From Leptidea sinapis (Eukaryota > Arthropoda > Insecta > Lepidoptera > Pieridae): a stretch of 64,000 nucleotides of DNA. Positions 33,191 to 45,063 of this stretch are shown in pieces; position 1 is the first letter of the stretch, and each line of letters starts with the position of its first letter. The stretch spans positions 14,588,001 through 14,652,000 of the forward strand of contig NC_066276.1 of NCBI RefSeq assembly GCF_905404315.1. Direction: 5' to 3'. A model generated the notes under the pieces. It saw only the letters and a list, made by a program, of their open reading frames with translations, was not told the DNA's origin and made no database searches. A program made the position numbers and the translations under genes.

Positions 33191-34958
33191 ATCACTTTAT
33201 TTATTCATATTATTAATATCGACTGTTCTTAAGGGCCAACAAACTCTATCTGTCCGTCGGTTCATCCAGATGACAGTACCCAGCGAGCTGGATCTTACAA
33301 ACCTTATTAGCTAGATAGCTAAAATTTTACAGACTGTGTATTACAATAGCCGCTATAAACTCCAAGATGGCGAATTTCAAAATGGCCGCCATCCAAATAA
33401 TTAATATATCTTCAACAAAACGAATTATTTGTTTTAGATCTTATATGATGTTAGGAACTGAGTCATTATAAGATTGGTTTCTTGGTCCAAAATTGATTTT
33501 TGGATGTAATGTAATTTTTGGTACTCATTAATGAGCTCTGTCTATTGTTTGCATAGGTTAGTGATTGAGTCATAAATTTAGTAAACGGTGGAAGTTTATG
33601 ATAATAGAAGAAGAACATAAAACATGCATATTGCACCTGTCTTATGTTCCCATGCCAATATTACTTTTCACGACTATAATGCCAAATACACACACATACT
33701 CACTCATTCAAGTTATACTTTTATTTTATTTTAATTTTATTCTCACTTCTGTATTTAGACAGTATTTTACATACATACATACACACACTCACGCCTTGTT
33801 CCCGTCGGGGTAGGCAGAGACAATAGAATGCCATTTGCTTCTATCCTTACAAACCTCACGCGCTTCCTCTACATTATTTATTATTATTCAATTAAATTCA
33901 TTATTTTTATTTTATTTTATCTGATTTTGATAATTTGATTTGACTATGTAGGTAATTATGTCTGGTACCGAGAAGTCATTGACAGCTGAAACACGGTTCA
34001 TACTAGTTTAGCTGTATACTACTTTGCTCCCTGTATTGTATGTATATAGTTAATAATATAATTTAGAAACATTTTAACTTGTAATACTATTATTAATTAT
34101 TGTAATGTTTGCGAGATAAAGTTATTATTATTATTATTTTACAATAGATTTTTGTTCTCGACTTTAGGTCGGTAATGAACCTAAGTACGGGCATATGCAC
34201 TTGGTTCTTGGTTGTTAACTTGGTTCAAAAATTCTTTATTTGCGTATAAACATGGTATGTTACGATGGTATAATATTACAGTTTCACATGTTGCACCAGG
34301 CTTAACTAGGCATGCAAATTAATTTAATACAGTAAATAGTATAAGGTAAATAACACATAACAAGATTAGATGATATATGTCTACATGTCAGAAACAATAA
34401 ATATTAATTATCATAATACTAAAAAATAATACAGAACTACAGACTCACATAATAATAAAGTATTGCAAGCATTTTGCGTATGAAGATGTGGTGTTGATGA
34501 TTGATGATTGGTATGAATTTTGTCTTGGATTGTCAAAAAAGTTGGGTTCATAAAGCGGCTGACTATAGAGCAAGTATCTATAATTATTCATTTTTATAAG
34601 GGAATATAATATGTATTTTCGTGAAGATCTAAAAGTTTGAGAGCAGATTTCAAAGATTTTAGAATTATTATTATTAATAAAAATACTTATATTCTTCTAA
34701 GCCTTATCCTACTAATATCTTCCCTTTCTGGGCGTGGGTCCGTGCAGAATGGGATGTCACTATGCCAACTTAATGTCTGACTGTCTGTCTGGCTTGCCCT
34801 GCACGTTTCAGTATGACAGCTCGATGATAATTAAATTAGCAGACGCCTCTGTTTACGACATAATTATTCTCATAGTAAACATTTTATTGAGATAAAACCT
34901 TTAGTTGCAAATGCAACGGGCAGCTACTACTATTATATAATAAATATAATTCTGATTT
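33191..34958. other. Gene-free stretch with LINE tails and microsatellites
   Basis: 33768-33792 is a CATA/CACA microsatellite followed by a repeat (CACGCCTTGTTCCCGTCGGG). About 33955-34140 looks like a LINE 3' end with a TTA tail (AAGTTATTATTATTATTATT). 34720-34830 (GTGGGTCCGTGCAGAATGGG) is moderately GC-rich and unassigned. Confidence 0.35.
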
Positions 34959-35012
34959 TTTATGGAAGATGGCAAACGAACGTACTGGTCATCTGATGTT
35001 AAGTGATTACCG
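34959..35012 (-). repeat. Diverged LINE F-type 3' end
   Basis: TTTTTTATGGAAGATGGCAA and GATGTTAAGTGATTACCGCC correspond to the reversed LINE F tail (compare 59041-59105), but are clearly diverged. R copy 7 follows 10 bases later. Confidence 0.5.
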
Positions 35013-35022
35013 CCTCCCTCCT

Positions 35023-35304
35023 CACCAGTGGGAGGCTCCTTTGCACAGGATGCCGGATAGATTATGGGTACCACAACGGCGCCTATTTCTGTCGTGAAAC
35101 AGTAATTTGTAAGCATTATTGTGTTTCAGTCTGAAGGGCGCCATAGCTAGTAAAATTGCTGGGCAAATGAGGCTTAACATCTCATTACTCAAGGAGACGA
35201 GTACAAATGTAATGCCACTAAGAATTATTGGAATTTTTGAAAAATCCTGAATGGAACTGCATTGTTATAGGCAGGGCGTATCGATTACTATCAGCTGACG
35301 TCTT
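35023..35304 (+). repeat. R repeat copy 7
   Basis: Near full-length R from CACCAGTGGGAGGCTCC to ACTATCAGCTGACG. It retains GGTACCACAACGGCGCC and the hairpin core in mutated form (CAGTAATTTGTAAGCATTA). No tail. Confidence 0.9.
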
Positions 35305-36216
35305 GAATCTAAAATAGATTAACGTACAGAAATGACAAAATATTGATGCTGTCTGTTGCGGGATGATCGAGGTAGAATATTTTAGGAAATGATGTAAAAA
35401 GGTCATTGTTGCAGTGAATGTAATAATTTTTAAAAAACAAGTGCGTATATAGGTAGCTGAACTATCAAACTACTAAAACAAGTTTTAGGGTAGGTAGCGG
35501 ATGTAGACAGTGAGTGCTATTTGTTTACGTAGGAGTTTTTTCAGTATATCCCTTGCTAACTGCAGAAGAATCAATGGATCATTTTCTTCTTCTCCCATTA
35601 CCTTATTGTAATAAACCCTCAACAAAAAGACATTCATAAATAATATAAGATACAAAAAATAATAATGGTAATCTTTAACTTTTTGGGAGCCGTTGTTAGT
35701 AAAATTGTAAAAATTTACTTACTGTCTTGGTGTCTGTATGTTTTTTTATTAATTTTTATATAAATAATTATTATCATCAATGTGGCAATATATTATAATC
35801 AATATTAAATTATTTTTTTATAAAATCAATGACACATTATCTACCTAATTTCAATGCAGTTTTACTACTTTATAGCTTTTACTATACGAACTCATGAATG
35901 AATCGTAATTTAGGCATAATTCACGGTGTACGGTAAAAAATCATATCTGATGAATTAACTGTATTTTCTCTATACAAATACGAAGCAATTAGCAAATTAG
36001 AGTTATCTCTTTTTCGCTTGCGATTATTGCAGTTACTATCCTTCTTTGACGTGTATGTGATGTAGTGTGCTATTGCAATGTTAAATTATTCATGTGTGCG
36101 TTAGTGTATCATTTTCAAACACCGAATGTTGTGTACGTAACCTATCTATACTTTTAAATATCATTAGCGCGAACACAATATGTGAACCACTCTCCACAGT
36201 CTTTACATTTGTCTTA
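35305..36216. other. Gene-free stretch
   Basis: AT-rich, nothing recognised. Confidence 0.4.
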
Positions 36217-36510
36217 CGGCCGTTCTCAATATACTATCTATAGATAGAGATAAATTACTACCTTCTACTGTCAGTAATTAGCTGTCAATAATCTGAAGAT
36301 GTCCCGATAAGTCATTCTTATCGCCTTATATTGGGACGAGTGAATTGAAATTTCAATATAAACCTTCTATCGCTGGTAAGTCGTCCCATTGACAGACAGC
36401 GTGTACGAATAAGGTGAGTTACCGTCGATAAGTTTATTGGGACAGAAAAGTCAACGATACTTACGATTTTTATCTCAAGTAAGAGATGGACTGAATAGTG
36501 GGAGCGGCCG
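36217..36510. mobile_element. MITE E2-b (PIF/Harbinger-like), with TTA duplication
   Basis: CGGCCGTTCTCAATATACT at the left end, CGGCCGCTCCCACTATTCAG reversed at the right. Flanked by TTA (36214-36216) and TTA (36511-36513), the 3-base TWA duplication expected for PIF/Harbinger. Cleanest copy in the window. Confidence 0.85.
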
Positions 36511-36687
36511 TTAAAGAACGAAAGAAAAATCATTTATTCATTATTTATCAAAATGACACTCATAGATGAATATTGACAGTTATGATTTTACCACCACATC
36601 GGAATAGTTGAGTTTTAATGAGAAGTGGCATGAAACTGCATGCCAATCTCTTTAATCTATAATCATAGAATTCATCATTTTACATTA

Positions 36688-36963
36688 TCTAATATATAAA
36701 ATTCTCGTGTCATGGTGTTAAACATTGTACTCCTTCGAAACCGCTTGACCGATTCTCATGAAACTTTGAGTGCATATTGAGTAGGTCTGAGAATCGGACA
36801 ACATCTATTTTTCATCCCCCTAAATGTTAAGGTTGTTATTTGTTTGATTATGAGTCAGCATTAAAAAATACATACAAATTCAAATTTTCACCCATCTACA
36901 ATCAACAGTTACTTTGTATCGCGATTTTAATATCGGCAATACAACGTTTGCTGGGTCAGCTAG
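36688..36963 (+). mobile_element. Helitron-like element C (complete, 276 bases)
   Basis: Starts A|TCTAATATATAAAATTCTCG and ends ACGTTTGCTGGGTCAGCTAG|T. Both terminal rules (5' TC, 3' CTRR, insertion between A and T) are met. Non-coding. A second 3' end is at 51524-51553. Confidence 0.85.
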
Positions 36964-37164
36964 TATTTTTTTAAATATATGTAAAGTGATGTACTAAAAT
37001 AACTAAACGCTATGACTTATTTATTTACTTACAAAAAAATTGATTTATTTAAAAAAAAAACTTAAAATAGTAACTACTGCAGTAGATTATTAACTATTAT
37101 ACATTTAAACTAAATAGATACTTAAAATTGTATATTATTAATTTAAAAATAAAAGATCAAATTC

Positions 37165-37290
37165 CTGAAGATAGGACCGACCAGGCACCACATGCAGCGC
37201 CCCTTTACGAACATGACAATTGGACCAGCCATCGCTACCCTCACACATATATATCGGAAGTTAACGAACCACCCGAGGACTCCACCACCA
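37165..37290 (-). repeat. Repeat P, copy 2
   Basis: Reversed copy of 27490-27605, with GCGATGGCTGGTCC, GGGGCGCTGCATGTGG and TGCCTGGTCGGTCCT. 36964-37164 upstream is AT-rich and unrecognised. Confidence 0.5.
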
Positions 37291-37507
37291 TCAGTACCAT
37301 ATTATAACATATAGTATCACCTTCCGTAGCTTTCCGTAAATTTATAAAACTTGTCGAAGGAAAGTTTTTTTACTTTTGTAAAAAAAATGCAATAGTAAAT
37401 TGGAGATAAATTTAGTTAGAAACTTCCAGTAGAAATAATTAATTATATGTGCAGTATTCGCCCCGTACAAAACCTGCTACCACACCTATATTTATATAAT
37501 TTCTGTT

Positions 37508-37834
37508 TAACCTGATTCCTGTCGCCGAATCCCACCTTCGCACGACACGCCACAAGTTAGGATATCATCCCCACCATCTGGATGTGTGGCGGTCCTCCAC
37601 AGTGCGGTTTTCAAGGAGCTTTCTTCCACGTACTACAAAGCTGTGGAATGAACTTCCTTGTGCGGTGTTTCCGGGACGATACAACATGGGTACCTTCAAA
37701 AAAAGCGCGTACACCTTCCTTAAAGGCCGGCAACACTCCTGTGATTCCTCTGGTGTTGCAAGAGATTGTGGGCGGCGGTGATCACTTAACAACAACCCGT
37801 GCGCTTGTTTATCCTCCTATTCCATAAAAAAAAA
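37508..37834 (+). pseudogene. LINE F 3' end (C-terminal codons plus tail)
   Basis: 5'-truncated LINE F copy beginning CCTGATTCCTGTCGCCGAAT, encoding HLDVWRSSTVRFSRSFLPRT and TKLWNELPCAVFPGRY. Then come the 3' UTR and A tail (ATTCCATAAAAAAAAA). One base change breaks nothing visible in this short frame, but no RT remains. Confidence 0.9.
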
Positions 37835-39057
37835 TATAATTTCTGCCGCAATAAAAATTGTTTGCTTTTTCGTAGGGTAATTCTGTAATCTGAACATGTG
37901 AACACTTGACATCCCATATATTTTTAAATCTCTGTATCATGAATGTGTATCATGTTATACCGCGGTATATCGTTTTGTGATGATTCTCAAGACATTTTAC
38001 CAGATTTATAGGCAGATGTTGCTGCTAAATATACTCTCGTAACATAATAGAAACGGTCAAGCGAGTCAAAGCTGCACACGAAATTATATGGGTGAATGTG
38101 CGGGTGAGGAAAAAATACAGGAACGGAGGGAACTGGTAAATGCTGGTACTCCTCTGCAGCCCCCGGGGGAATCAAATTGGCCTCCATATAAATTCTTTCT
38201 TCTTCGTTTAGTTCGTGTTTGGTGGTTAGGTCACTTAGTCACTGATGAGGTTAGTTAGGTGGTTTTTATATAGTTTTGTAAAAGACATATTAATTTAATT
38301 TCCCACCGTTTTTTTGATGATTTATTATCATTATTATACTGGAAATAGTTATACACACTATGTCAAAACTTCAGCCGCCTAACTATTGCGGTCCATGAGA
38401 TACAGACCGCTGACAGACAGATAGATGGACGAGTTCGTATTAGTTACTCATGGGGTACGAAACCCTAAAAAGATTTGTCGCCTACTATCAAGTGAACCTG
38501 AAGCTGAACCGTCAATAGCTCACATAAAATCACAAATACGCCTGTAATTCAATAAATACGATACAGTATATTGACTTTATCACATTTATTGAATTACAGA
38601 ATTGTTGAAGAACAATAAATATTGTAGAAAATGTATCTTCTAAGAAAACACGCAACAAAAACTTTAATATAACTTATTTATCACATTAAAACGACTGTGT
38701 TAATAAACACACCGAGTTCCAACAATTGTTGAAGTTTGGCCGCAGAAGCAGTAACCCGTTCAACTATCACCATGATTAACGACTCTTGTATCGGGTCTTG
38801 GGTTACTTCGGACCCCTCACTAACTTATTTGTTTGACACTTAACACTGCTCCGGAAATTGAGCCAAATTTAAATACTTTTCCTTCGCAATCTGATTACAA
38901 TTAAAATTGTTTGGATGCCCGAAAACAAAGAAAGTTTGAAACAAAAGCTTTAGATAAAAATCTTGTATTTCAACTTTGATCAAGTTTTAATTATTGATGA
39001 ATCTTCGGATTGTATTTATAACTCTTAGTATTTTCTTTGATTAAGGCGACTATTACA
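37835..39057. other. Gene-free stretch
   Basis: 38390-38472 (GATACAGACCGCTGACAGAC ... GGGGTACGAAACCCTAAAAA) is a dispersed repeat of the type at 8935-9055. A 66-codon minus frame at 38187-37987 starts METANL-like in a GC-rich patch (CCCCCGGGGGCTGCAGAGG reversed) but has no domain I know. Confidence 0.35.
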
Positions 39058-39382
39058 TATTTAAATAAAATACTTTTTAAAGGATTAAGACGCGTGTAAT
39101 TGTAACATCGTTTTTGCGTAAAAGTTACATTTTAATTATTATTTTAGTTAATCCGTAGTTTCAAGAACTTTCCAGAACACATTGCGGATATCAAACATCC
39201 GTTCTTTAAGTCGGCTTGAGGTATTGCGTTTGTTTTGCCTAATGCATCCGCAAAAACGCATCAAGATCTGGAAAGGTCTTGGAACGCCTTGAAAAACGTA
39301 ACTTTTATTCAAAAATCTAATGTAAACACAAAGTTAGTATTACACGCGTGTCAATCCTTTAAAAAGTGTTTTATTTCAACTT
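39058..39382. mobile_element. MITE L, copy 2
   Basis: Inverted ends of about 50 bases around CTTTTTAAAGGATT and ACGCGTGTAAT, at 39073-39106 and 39330-39366, with AAATAAAATA outside both. The inner part differs from copy 1. A 78-codon frame inside is not recognisable. Confidence 0.7.
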
Positions 39383-40458
39383 ATAACTCTTATTCTAACA
39401 CAAAAACAAAAATATACATACAAGCATACAGTTTACCAATTTATTGTTTAGTTGTTATTTTTAATCGTTAATCAAAAATTGTAAACTAGTTAGTAATCAA
39501 TCATATTATCACTTCTGATGTATCAGACCGATCTGTCAGATAAGTCATATAGTAATTAAATATAGCGGTGAATTGTTTTTAAATGCAATCGGTTTTATCT
39601 GGAACTTTTATGCAGCCTATGAAAATCTGCTATTTTACACTTGGATATTGTGAAACAGCCCTTTACTTAAGTTACAAACAAAGCTAACTAAACTAAAGGA
39701 GCTTATTTCATGTTAAATTATTATAAATTATTATAAGGCATGAAAAATAATGCTTGTTTTTTCATTTGTACTAATGAGGTTTTGTTAAACGACGTTGTTA
39801 AATGAGTACCAAATATATTTCATTCAGGCAGGCTTATTTGAATATTACTTGTAGGAAATAAACGGCACATGTTATTTTAAGTCGAAAAATAATAACGAAT
39901 ACTTTATTTTGTACATGTATATTTTTGAGAATGAATTTTTATTTGGAATATCATTTTTTTTAAATTAAGCAAATCAAATTTTATTCACACAAAATGAAAA
40001 TTATAAAACTGACACAAACACAGACACAAAATTACGTCGCAAAACGTGTCATTTATCAAACAGCTCGGTTAGCTATCGGCTGGGAAGGGTTAAAAATCAC
40101 TTCGCATAAATCCGCCCGTTATCTGCCTAAATGACCCGGCGTACTGTGTCGGGTTAAACGGCGAAGGTTCACATTTAATGTGGTATTGTCATTCATAGAT
40201 GGCGCAATTTGTCAAATGTTTGCTTACACCGACATCAAATGAGCTCTCGTAATAAATAACTGTTTATATTAATGGAGCTGTAACATATTACGATGATACG
40301 AGATAATGAATGAGTGATTTTAGTACTTCTACAGGATTTATATCGTGTATTTGGAACTAAAATACCTTTTTTTTTACAAGAAAAGCAATTCCAACACATT
40401 CCAATACAAGCGAGCCAGATAGGGATAGATACTAGGATAAGCCAGACTAGCATACTTA
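39383..40458. other. Gene-free stretch
   Basis: AT-rich. Nothing recognised. Confidence 0.4.
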
Positions 40459-40676
40459 CGGCCGTTAAACTACTACCTTCTTCTGTCAGTAATTAGCTGT
40501 CAATAATCTGAAGCTGTCCCAATATAACCGATGAGTCATTCTTATCGCCTTATATTGGGACGCGTGAATTGCAATTTCCATACAAACTTCTATCGCTGGT
40601 AAGCTATACGTCGTCCCATTGACAGACAGCGTGTACGGATAGGGTGAGTTATCGTCGATAACTATATTGGGAAAGA
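40459..40676. mobile_element. MITE E2-c (right end lost)
   Basis: Left end TTA|CGGCCGTTAAACTACTACC, then the conserved inner blocks to ATCGTCGATAACTATATTGG. The right inverted end is missing, cut where R copy 8 begins. Confidence 0.8.
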
Positions 40677-40677
40677 G

Positions 40678-40830
40678 TTTTTTTTATGACAGTAAGGGAC
40701 GAGATGAACAGGACGTTCAGCTGATGGTAATTGATACCCATTACAATACAGTGCCGGTCAGGATTCTTGAAAAACACTACAATTCTGAGCGGCACTACAA
40801 TTGCCCTGGTCACCTTGAGACATAAGATGT
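40678..40830 (-). repeat. R repeat copy 8 (3' half)
   Basis: From the T-run and GGGACGAGATGAACAGGACG to CACCTTGAGACATAAGATGT. This is the 3' half of R, 5'-truncated, a normal retroposon outcome. Confidence 0.85.
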
Positions 40831-40860
40831 GCTAGTCAACCGATGAAAAAAGGTCAAGTT

Positions 40861-40928
40861 TATTACTTTAGAGTGCGTGACAAGCAACGTCTTATACTCG
40901 CGAATTTTATGACACGTTGTATTAGTGT
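40861..40928 (+). repeat. Solo end of element N
   Basis: TATTACTTTAGAGTGCGTGA, CAAGCAACGTCTTATACTCG and TATTAGTGT match the left arm of element N (29746-29841). No partner arm nearby. 40929-41134 is unrecognised. Confidence 0.6.
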
Positions 40929-41134
40929 CAACTTCAATTTCTTCTACGTTTTCACAACTGCCACAGTCTATATAGATGTATAAATGATCTAAGAACAAAA
41001 TACACTATTACCAAGGCTCGCACATTTAATACATTCTGACTTCAGGGTTCATTAAATAAATATTCTCTTAATTCTAATTAATTCATTAAAATACGAAACA
41101 TAGTATCGGAGATTTGTTGAAATTTTATAAAACA

Positions 41135-41600
41135 CTAGCTTTTACCTGCGACTTCACCCGCCTTGAATAGTTACTTTGGACATTTTTTTTACCATTTAGG
41201 ATGCTTTTCAAATAATATACTTACTGACTACTCTTTCCACTGGCATCGCTTTTCTATGATACACCTCATATCCCTTGTGATTGTGGATTTTCCTGTGAAC
41301 TTTATTCTCCTATTACAGCCCCATGTAGTTTTTGACCTACATTGAAAAATGTTCAAAAAAATGTTTTTAAATTATTTCTTATCAAAAGCCTAAATACAAA
41401 GTTTCATGTTCGATGATAACGAATTTCCACACAAACTGCCATCCCCTATTTCCTCCCCCATTTATTTTGCAATAAAAGGTAACATGTGGCCTTTTTCAAG
41501 CTCTAGTCTCTCTCTGCACTAAATTTTATCAATATCGGTTCAGTGGTTTGTGAAAGCGTGACAAACAAAATAACGATCACATTTAAAATATTAACTATAT
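41135..41600 (-). mobile_element. Helitron-like element B, copy 2
   Basis: On the minus strand ends GCAGGTAAAAGCTAG|T (41135 side). It contains TTGTCACGCTTTCACAAACC and AGAGACTAGAGCTTGAAAAA as in B1. Full length about 466 bases. Its 5' end is degraded. Confidence 0.75.
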
Positions 41601-42764
41601 TAGGCACATCCTAATGAAATTATACCTTGTCAGTGTCAAAATAAGCCACTGCTTAAGCCATCACAATCAATATTAAAACTTTTGCTTGCTCTAAAAATTA
41701 TTTGAATGCGATCTGAAATCAGTCACATCTGCATATCCAAACTGAGTTTAAAGAAACGCCACTTGGCAAAGTAGTTATTAAATATGCATAGTAAAATTAA
41801 ATATTCAATTTTCCTCGTCTATAGAGAAGCAAATTAATTTAAAATCACATCTCTCCGCCGGAATGGTGCTCAGTTAAGTCTATTAGCAACTGCACAATCT
41901 TGGAGCAAATGAATCTCCTTTTTCTTACCAAGCCGTGTCCTTTATTTCCGTACTACCTTGTTTCTACCTAGATGGTCTAATAGGGTTACGGGAGTATTTA
42001 CACTTACTTAGCGCTGTCAACTGGATCAAGTTAAGTCAACATTTCACCAAGGAAAGGAGGATGGCGAGAATGGACCCACATAATTTCAAAATTAAGGAAG
42101 CATCGTACAAGTACAAGCTTATAATAATTATAAACATAAGCTTATACGATGTTTATATAAAAATTATTGAGGCGCTAAGATATGAGAATTAAAAGAAATG
42201 AATTATTATATTTTAATAAAAAATAAGTCACCAACGGAAAGTTTTGCGCAATTGACCTCTACTTATTGACATGACAGTAATTTTTTATACGGATGATCCG
42301 TCACCATCAAACTTTCTATACCTACTCAAATCAGTAATTCAGTAGCAATTTGAAATAAGATTCAATAAGATATTATTATCGTATTTTGATACTTGAATCA
42401 GAAATCTCTAAAAGATTCGATACCTAGCTGCTGCTCAACCTTCCACATATATATTATTTTATCTAATAGCAGACAGTAATTAGGCATAGACATAAGATAC
42501 AAATTATTGATTGAACAATAGATATTGATTAATAATTTTGGGTTATATTTTTCATTTACGTATAACTTTTTTCTCCTTTTTTTACACTTATGATTTGCTT
42601 TTTTATTAGTTTTATTACGTTCTACAGTTATTAATAAGTTTCCATGATGTACTCCAATTATTTCAGTGGGTCACAAAATACATGCATTCTCGCTATCCTC
42701 CGTTAAACTAATTGATTTCAGAAAGATTAAAGACGCAATATTATCTCTATATTATATATATCTA
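41601..42764. other. Gene-free stretch
   Basis: An 85-codon frame at 41935-42192 has no recognisable domain. Otherwise AT-rich and unassigned. Confidence 0.4.
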
Positions 42765-43100
42765 CTAACTGATGCCCGCAACTTCGTCCGCGTAGATAAA
42801 GGGTTTTTTAAAATAATAAGCAAGTTTGGAATTGAAGATTATCTCACGTCCTATTCCAGTTCCGGTTCCCGGTATCGCTCCCGTTCCCAACATATTATAT
42901 GAATCTTATTTCGAGGAAGATTGCTATGGAAAACTGAGCCTACTATTGGTATAGTTATAGCTCATCGACGTTAAATTCAGTTTTTCACAAATCCCGCGGG
43001 AGCCATGGATTTTTCCTGGATAAAATGTAGGCTATGTCTTTCCCCAAGCTGTAGTCTATCGCTTTATCAAATTTCATCAAAATTGGATATATAATATATA
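42765..43100 (-). mobile_element. Helitron-like element related to B
   Basis: ACTGATGCCCGCAACTTCGT at the left is the reversed 3' end typical of this group. AGGCTATGTCTTTCCCCAAG and ATCAAATTTCATCAAAATTG lie to the right. Decayed, without intact termini. Confidence 0.55.
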
Positions 43101-43584
43101 CTCGTATTAACTTTCTATTACTTATAGTATTGTCTATCACTATTATATATGATTGCAATATTGGGGGGAGTTTCTTGCAATGTATATTCTGTTTCCAAGG
43201 CACATAAAGTGCTTTGAATTTTATTAAAAATTATTCAAAAGGAATAAAAAAAAATTTGAAAATTAATTCCCTTATTCCTGCAAATATCCGGTATATTCCA
43301 TTAAACACAATATTAGAACTTTAAACGTTAATAAAGTGAAAAAATTCAATACGTTGCGGGTGCAAAAGGATGTTGTTATGTTTGGGATGAAATAGCCTGA
43401 CCATTGCTAATGTGAGCGCAGGATACCGCATAGTCCTAATACTTAAGAAATAGGATATTATACCACCCCTTTTCCTGAAAATTTAATTTAAGTAAGCTCC
43501 ATCTGAGCAAACTTAGTCCCTATGTGTAAGCCCCGATTTTAACACCTCAAAGGAAGTGGCAATCAATGGATAAGTACACATATA
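43101..43584. other. Gene-free stretch
   Basis: About 43160-43260 (GGGGGGAGTTTCTTGCAATG) may be a LINE 3' scrap. Nothing else. Confidence 0.3.
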
Positions 43585-44105
43585 TCACTACATAACATAA
43601 GACAAAGTCTTCCGCCGCGTCTGTCTGTCTGTTCGCGATAAACTCAAAAATTACTGCACTGATTTTCATGCTCATTTCACCAATGGATAGCGTAGTTCTC
43701 GAGGAAGGTTTTATATATAATTTGTTGATTTTGTAAACATATTTATATAAATTAACGATATTTATTGGAGTTGTCGAAAAAATGAAGCAGTCTGAGAGTT
43801 TTAACATGAAACCTTTGAGATATAAAAAAATAATGTATTATGGAATTGTGTACCTTATATAGGTCTACGGAAAAGTCTGAGATGGCATATGTCTATCTCT
43901 TACTGATAACATACCATAACAATTTTAAAACTTTAAAAAATTGGCAAAGCTGTTTACACAAATACGATAATAATTTTTTATCATTTTATTACTACATATT
44001 GTAAAATCATTCAAAAATGTATTTCCAATGGCTTTACACTAATTATTCTCGAATACTTGCATCATTTTTGTCCATCGACAGGACTACGTCTATCGGGTCA
44101 GCTAG
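43585..44105 (+). mobile_element. Helitron-like element Q, copy 2 (complete)
   Basis: Starts A|TCACTACATAACATAAGAC and ends ACGTCTATCGGGTCAGCTAG|T. The body matches Q1 and Q3 (GTCTGTCTGTTCGCGATAAA; CCTTTGAGATATAAAAA). 521 bases, non-coding, inserted between A and T. Confidence 0.8.
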
Positions 44106-44623
44106 TTTTTATATATAATAATTGATCCACTAAAACCACAAACATTGAATAATATTGTAGTAACTGGCCTCGCTCACTAAACCAATGCCATTACGGTTAT
44201 TTTGCCATCAGAAGAATTAGTAACGCGTAATCTTGGATTACTTGCGCTTAGATGCATACAGTCTGTTAGCATGATAGAAGTCTATCTTGCTTCCAATAAT
44301 ATTCATGAGCGCGTAAGAAAATATTAATATGAAACATCGAGAATATTATTGGTACCAGTAGAAAGCTAAATGTAAACGCAGCATAAGCGCTAGATATTCT
44401 TTGTTCCTTTTGATTTCTGGATTCAGAATTGCTTCAAATATTGTATGAATCTGTTAGAGCGCTTTGAATAGATTCTTGCGCCGCTGAATATTTTAAATTT
44501 ACATATTTGACAATTTTATCTTTCACATTGCAGCAACCAAGCAGATATTTAAAAAGCGTATTGATAATAATGGCTTGGTCAATACCGTGCTGAAATAATC
44601 TTTTATCATAACGTTAGTTTACT
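44106..44623. other. Gene-free stretch
   Basis: Nothing recognised. Confidence 0.4.
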
Positions 44624-44903
44624 TTACCAATGGGGGGTTCCTTTGCACAGGATGCCGGCTAGATTATGGGTACCACAACGGCGCCTATTTCTGCCGTGAA
44701 GCAGTAATGTGTAAACATTACTGTGTTTTTGTCTGAAGGGCGCCGCAGCTAGTGGAAATCCTGGGCAAGACAAGACTTAACAACTTATGTCGCAAGGTGA
44801 CGAACGCAATTGTAGTGCCGCTCAGAATTTGAGTGCTTTTCAAGAATCCTGAGCGGCACTGCATTGTAATGGGCATGGCGTATTAATAACAATCAGCTGA
44901 ACT
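44624..44903 (+). repeat. R repeat copy 9 (best preserved)
   Basis: Near full-length copy with every block from TACCAATGGGGGGTTCC to ATCAGCTGAAC, including AGTAATGTGTAAACATTACT, an 8-bp hairpin with a GTAA loop. It ends 160 bases beyond the stop codon of the RS gene, in its 3' flank. Confidence 0.9.
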
Positions 44904-45063
44904 CTGCCATTAAAAAACATGTCACTAAATATGGAGTCCCTGTTTACAAAACTATTTGATGCTGATACATAGACTATCATTGTCAGACCAACCTATTGTA
45001 TCGCGCAGGATTCACTACTTACTACTGACACAAAGTAACCAACGCTAAAAATCAATATAATTA

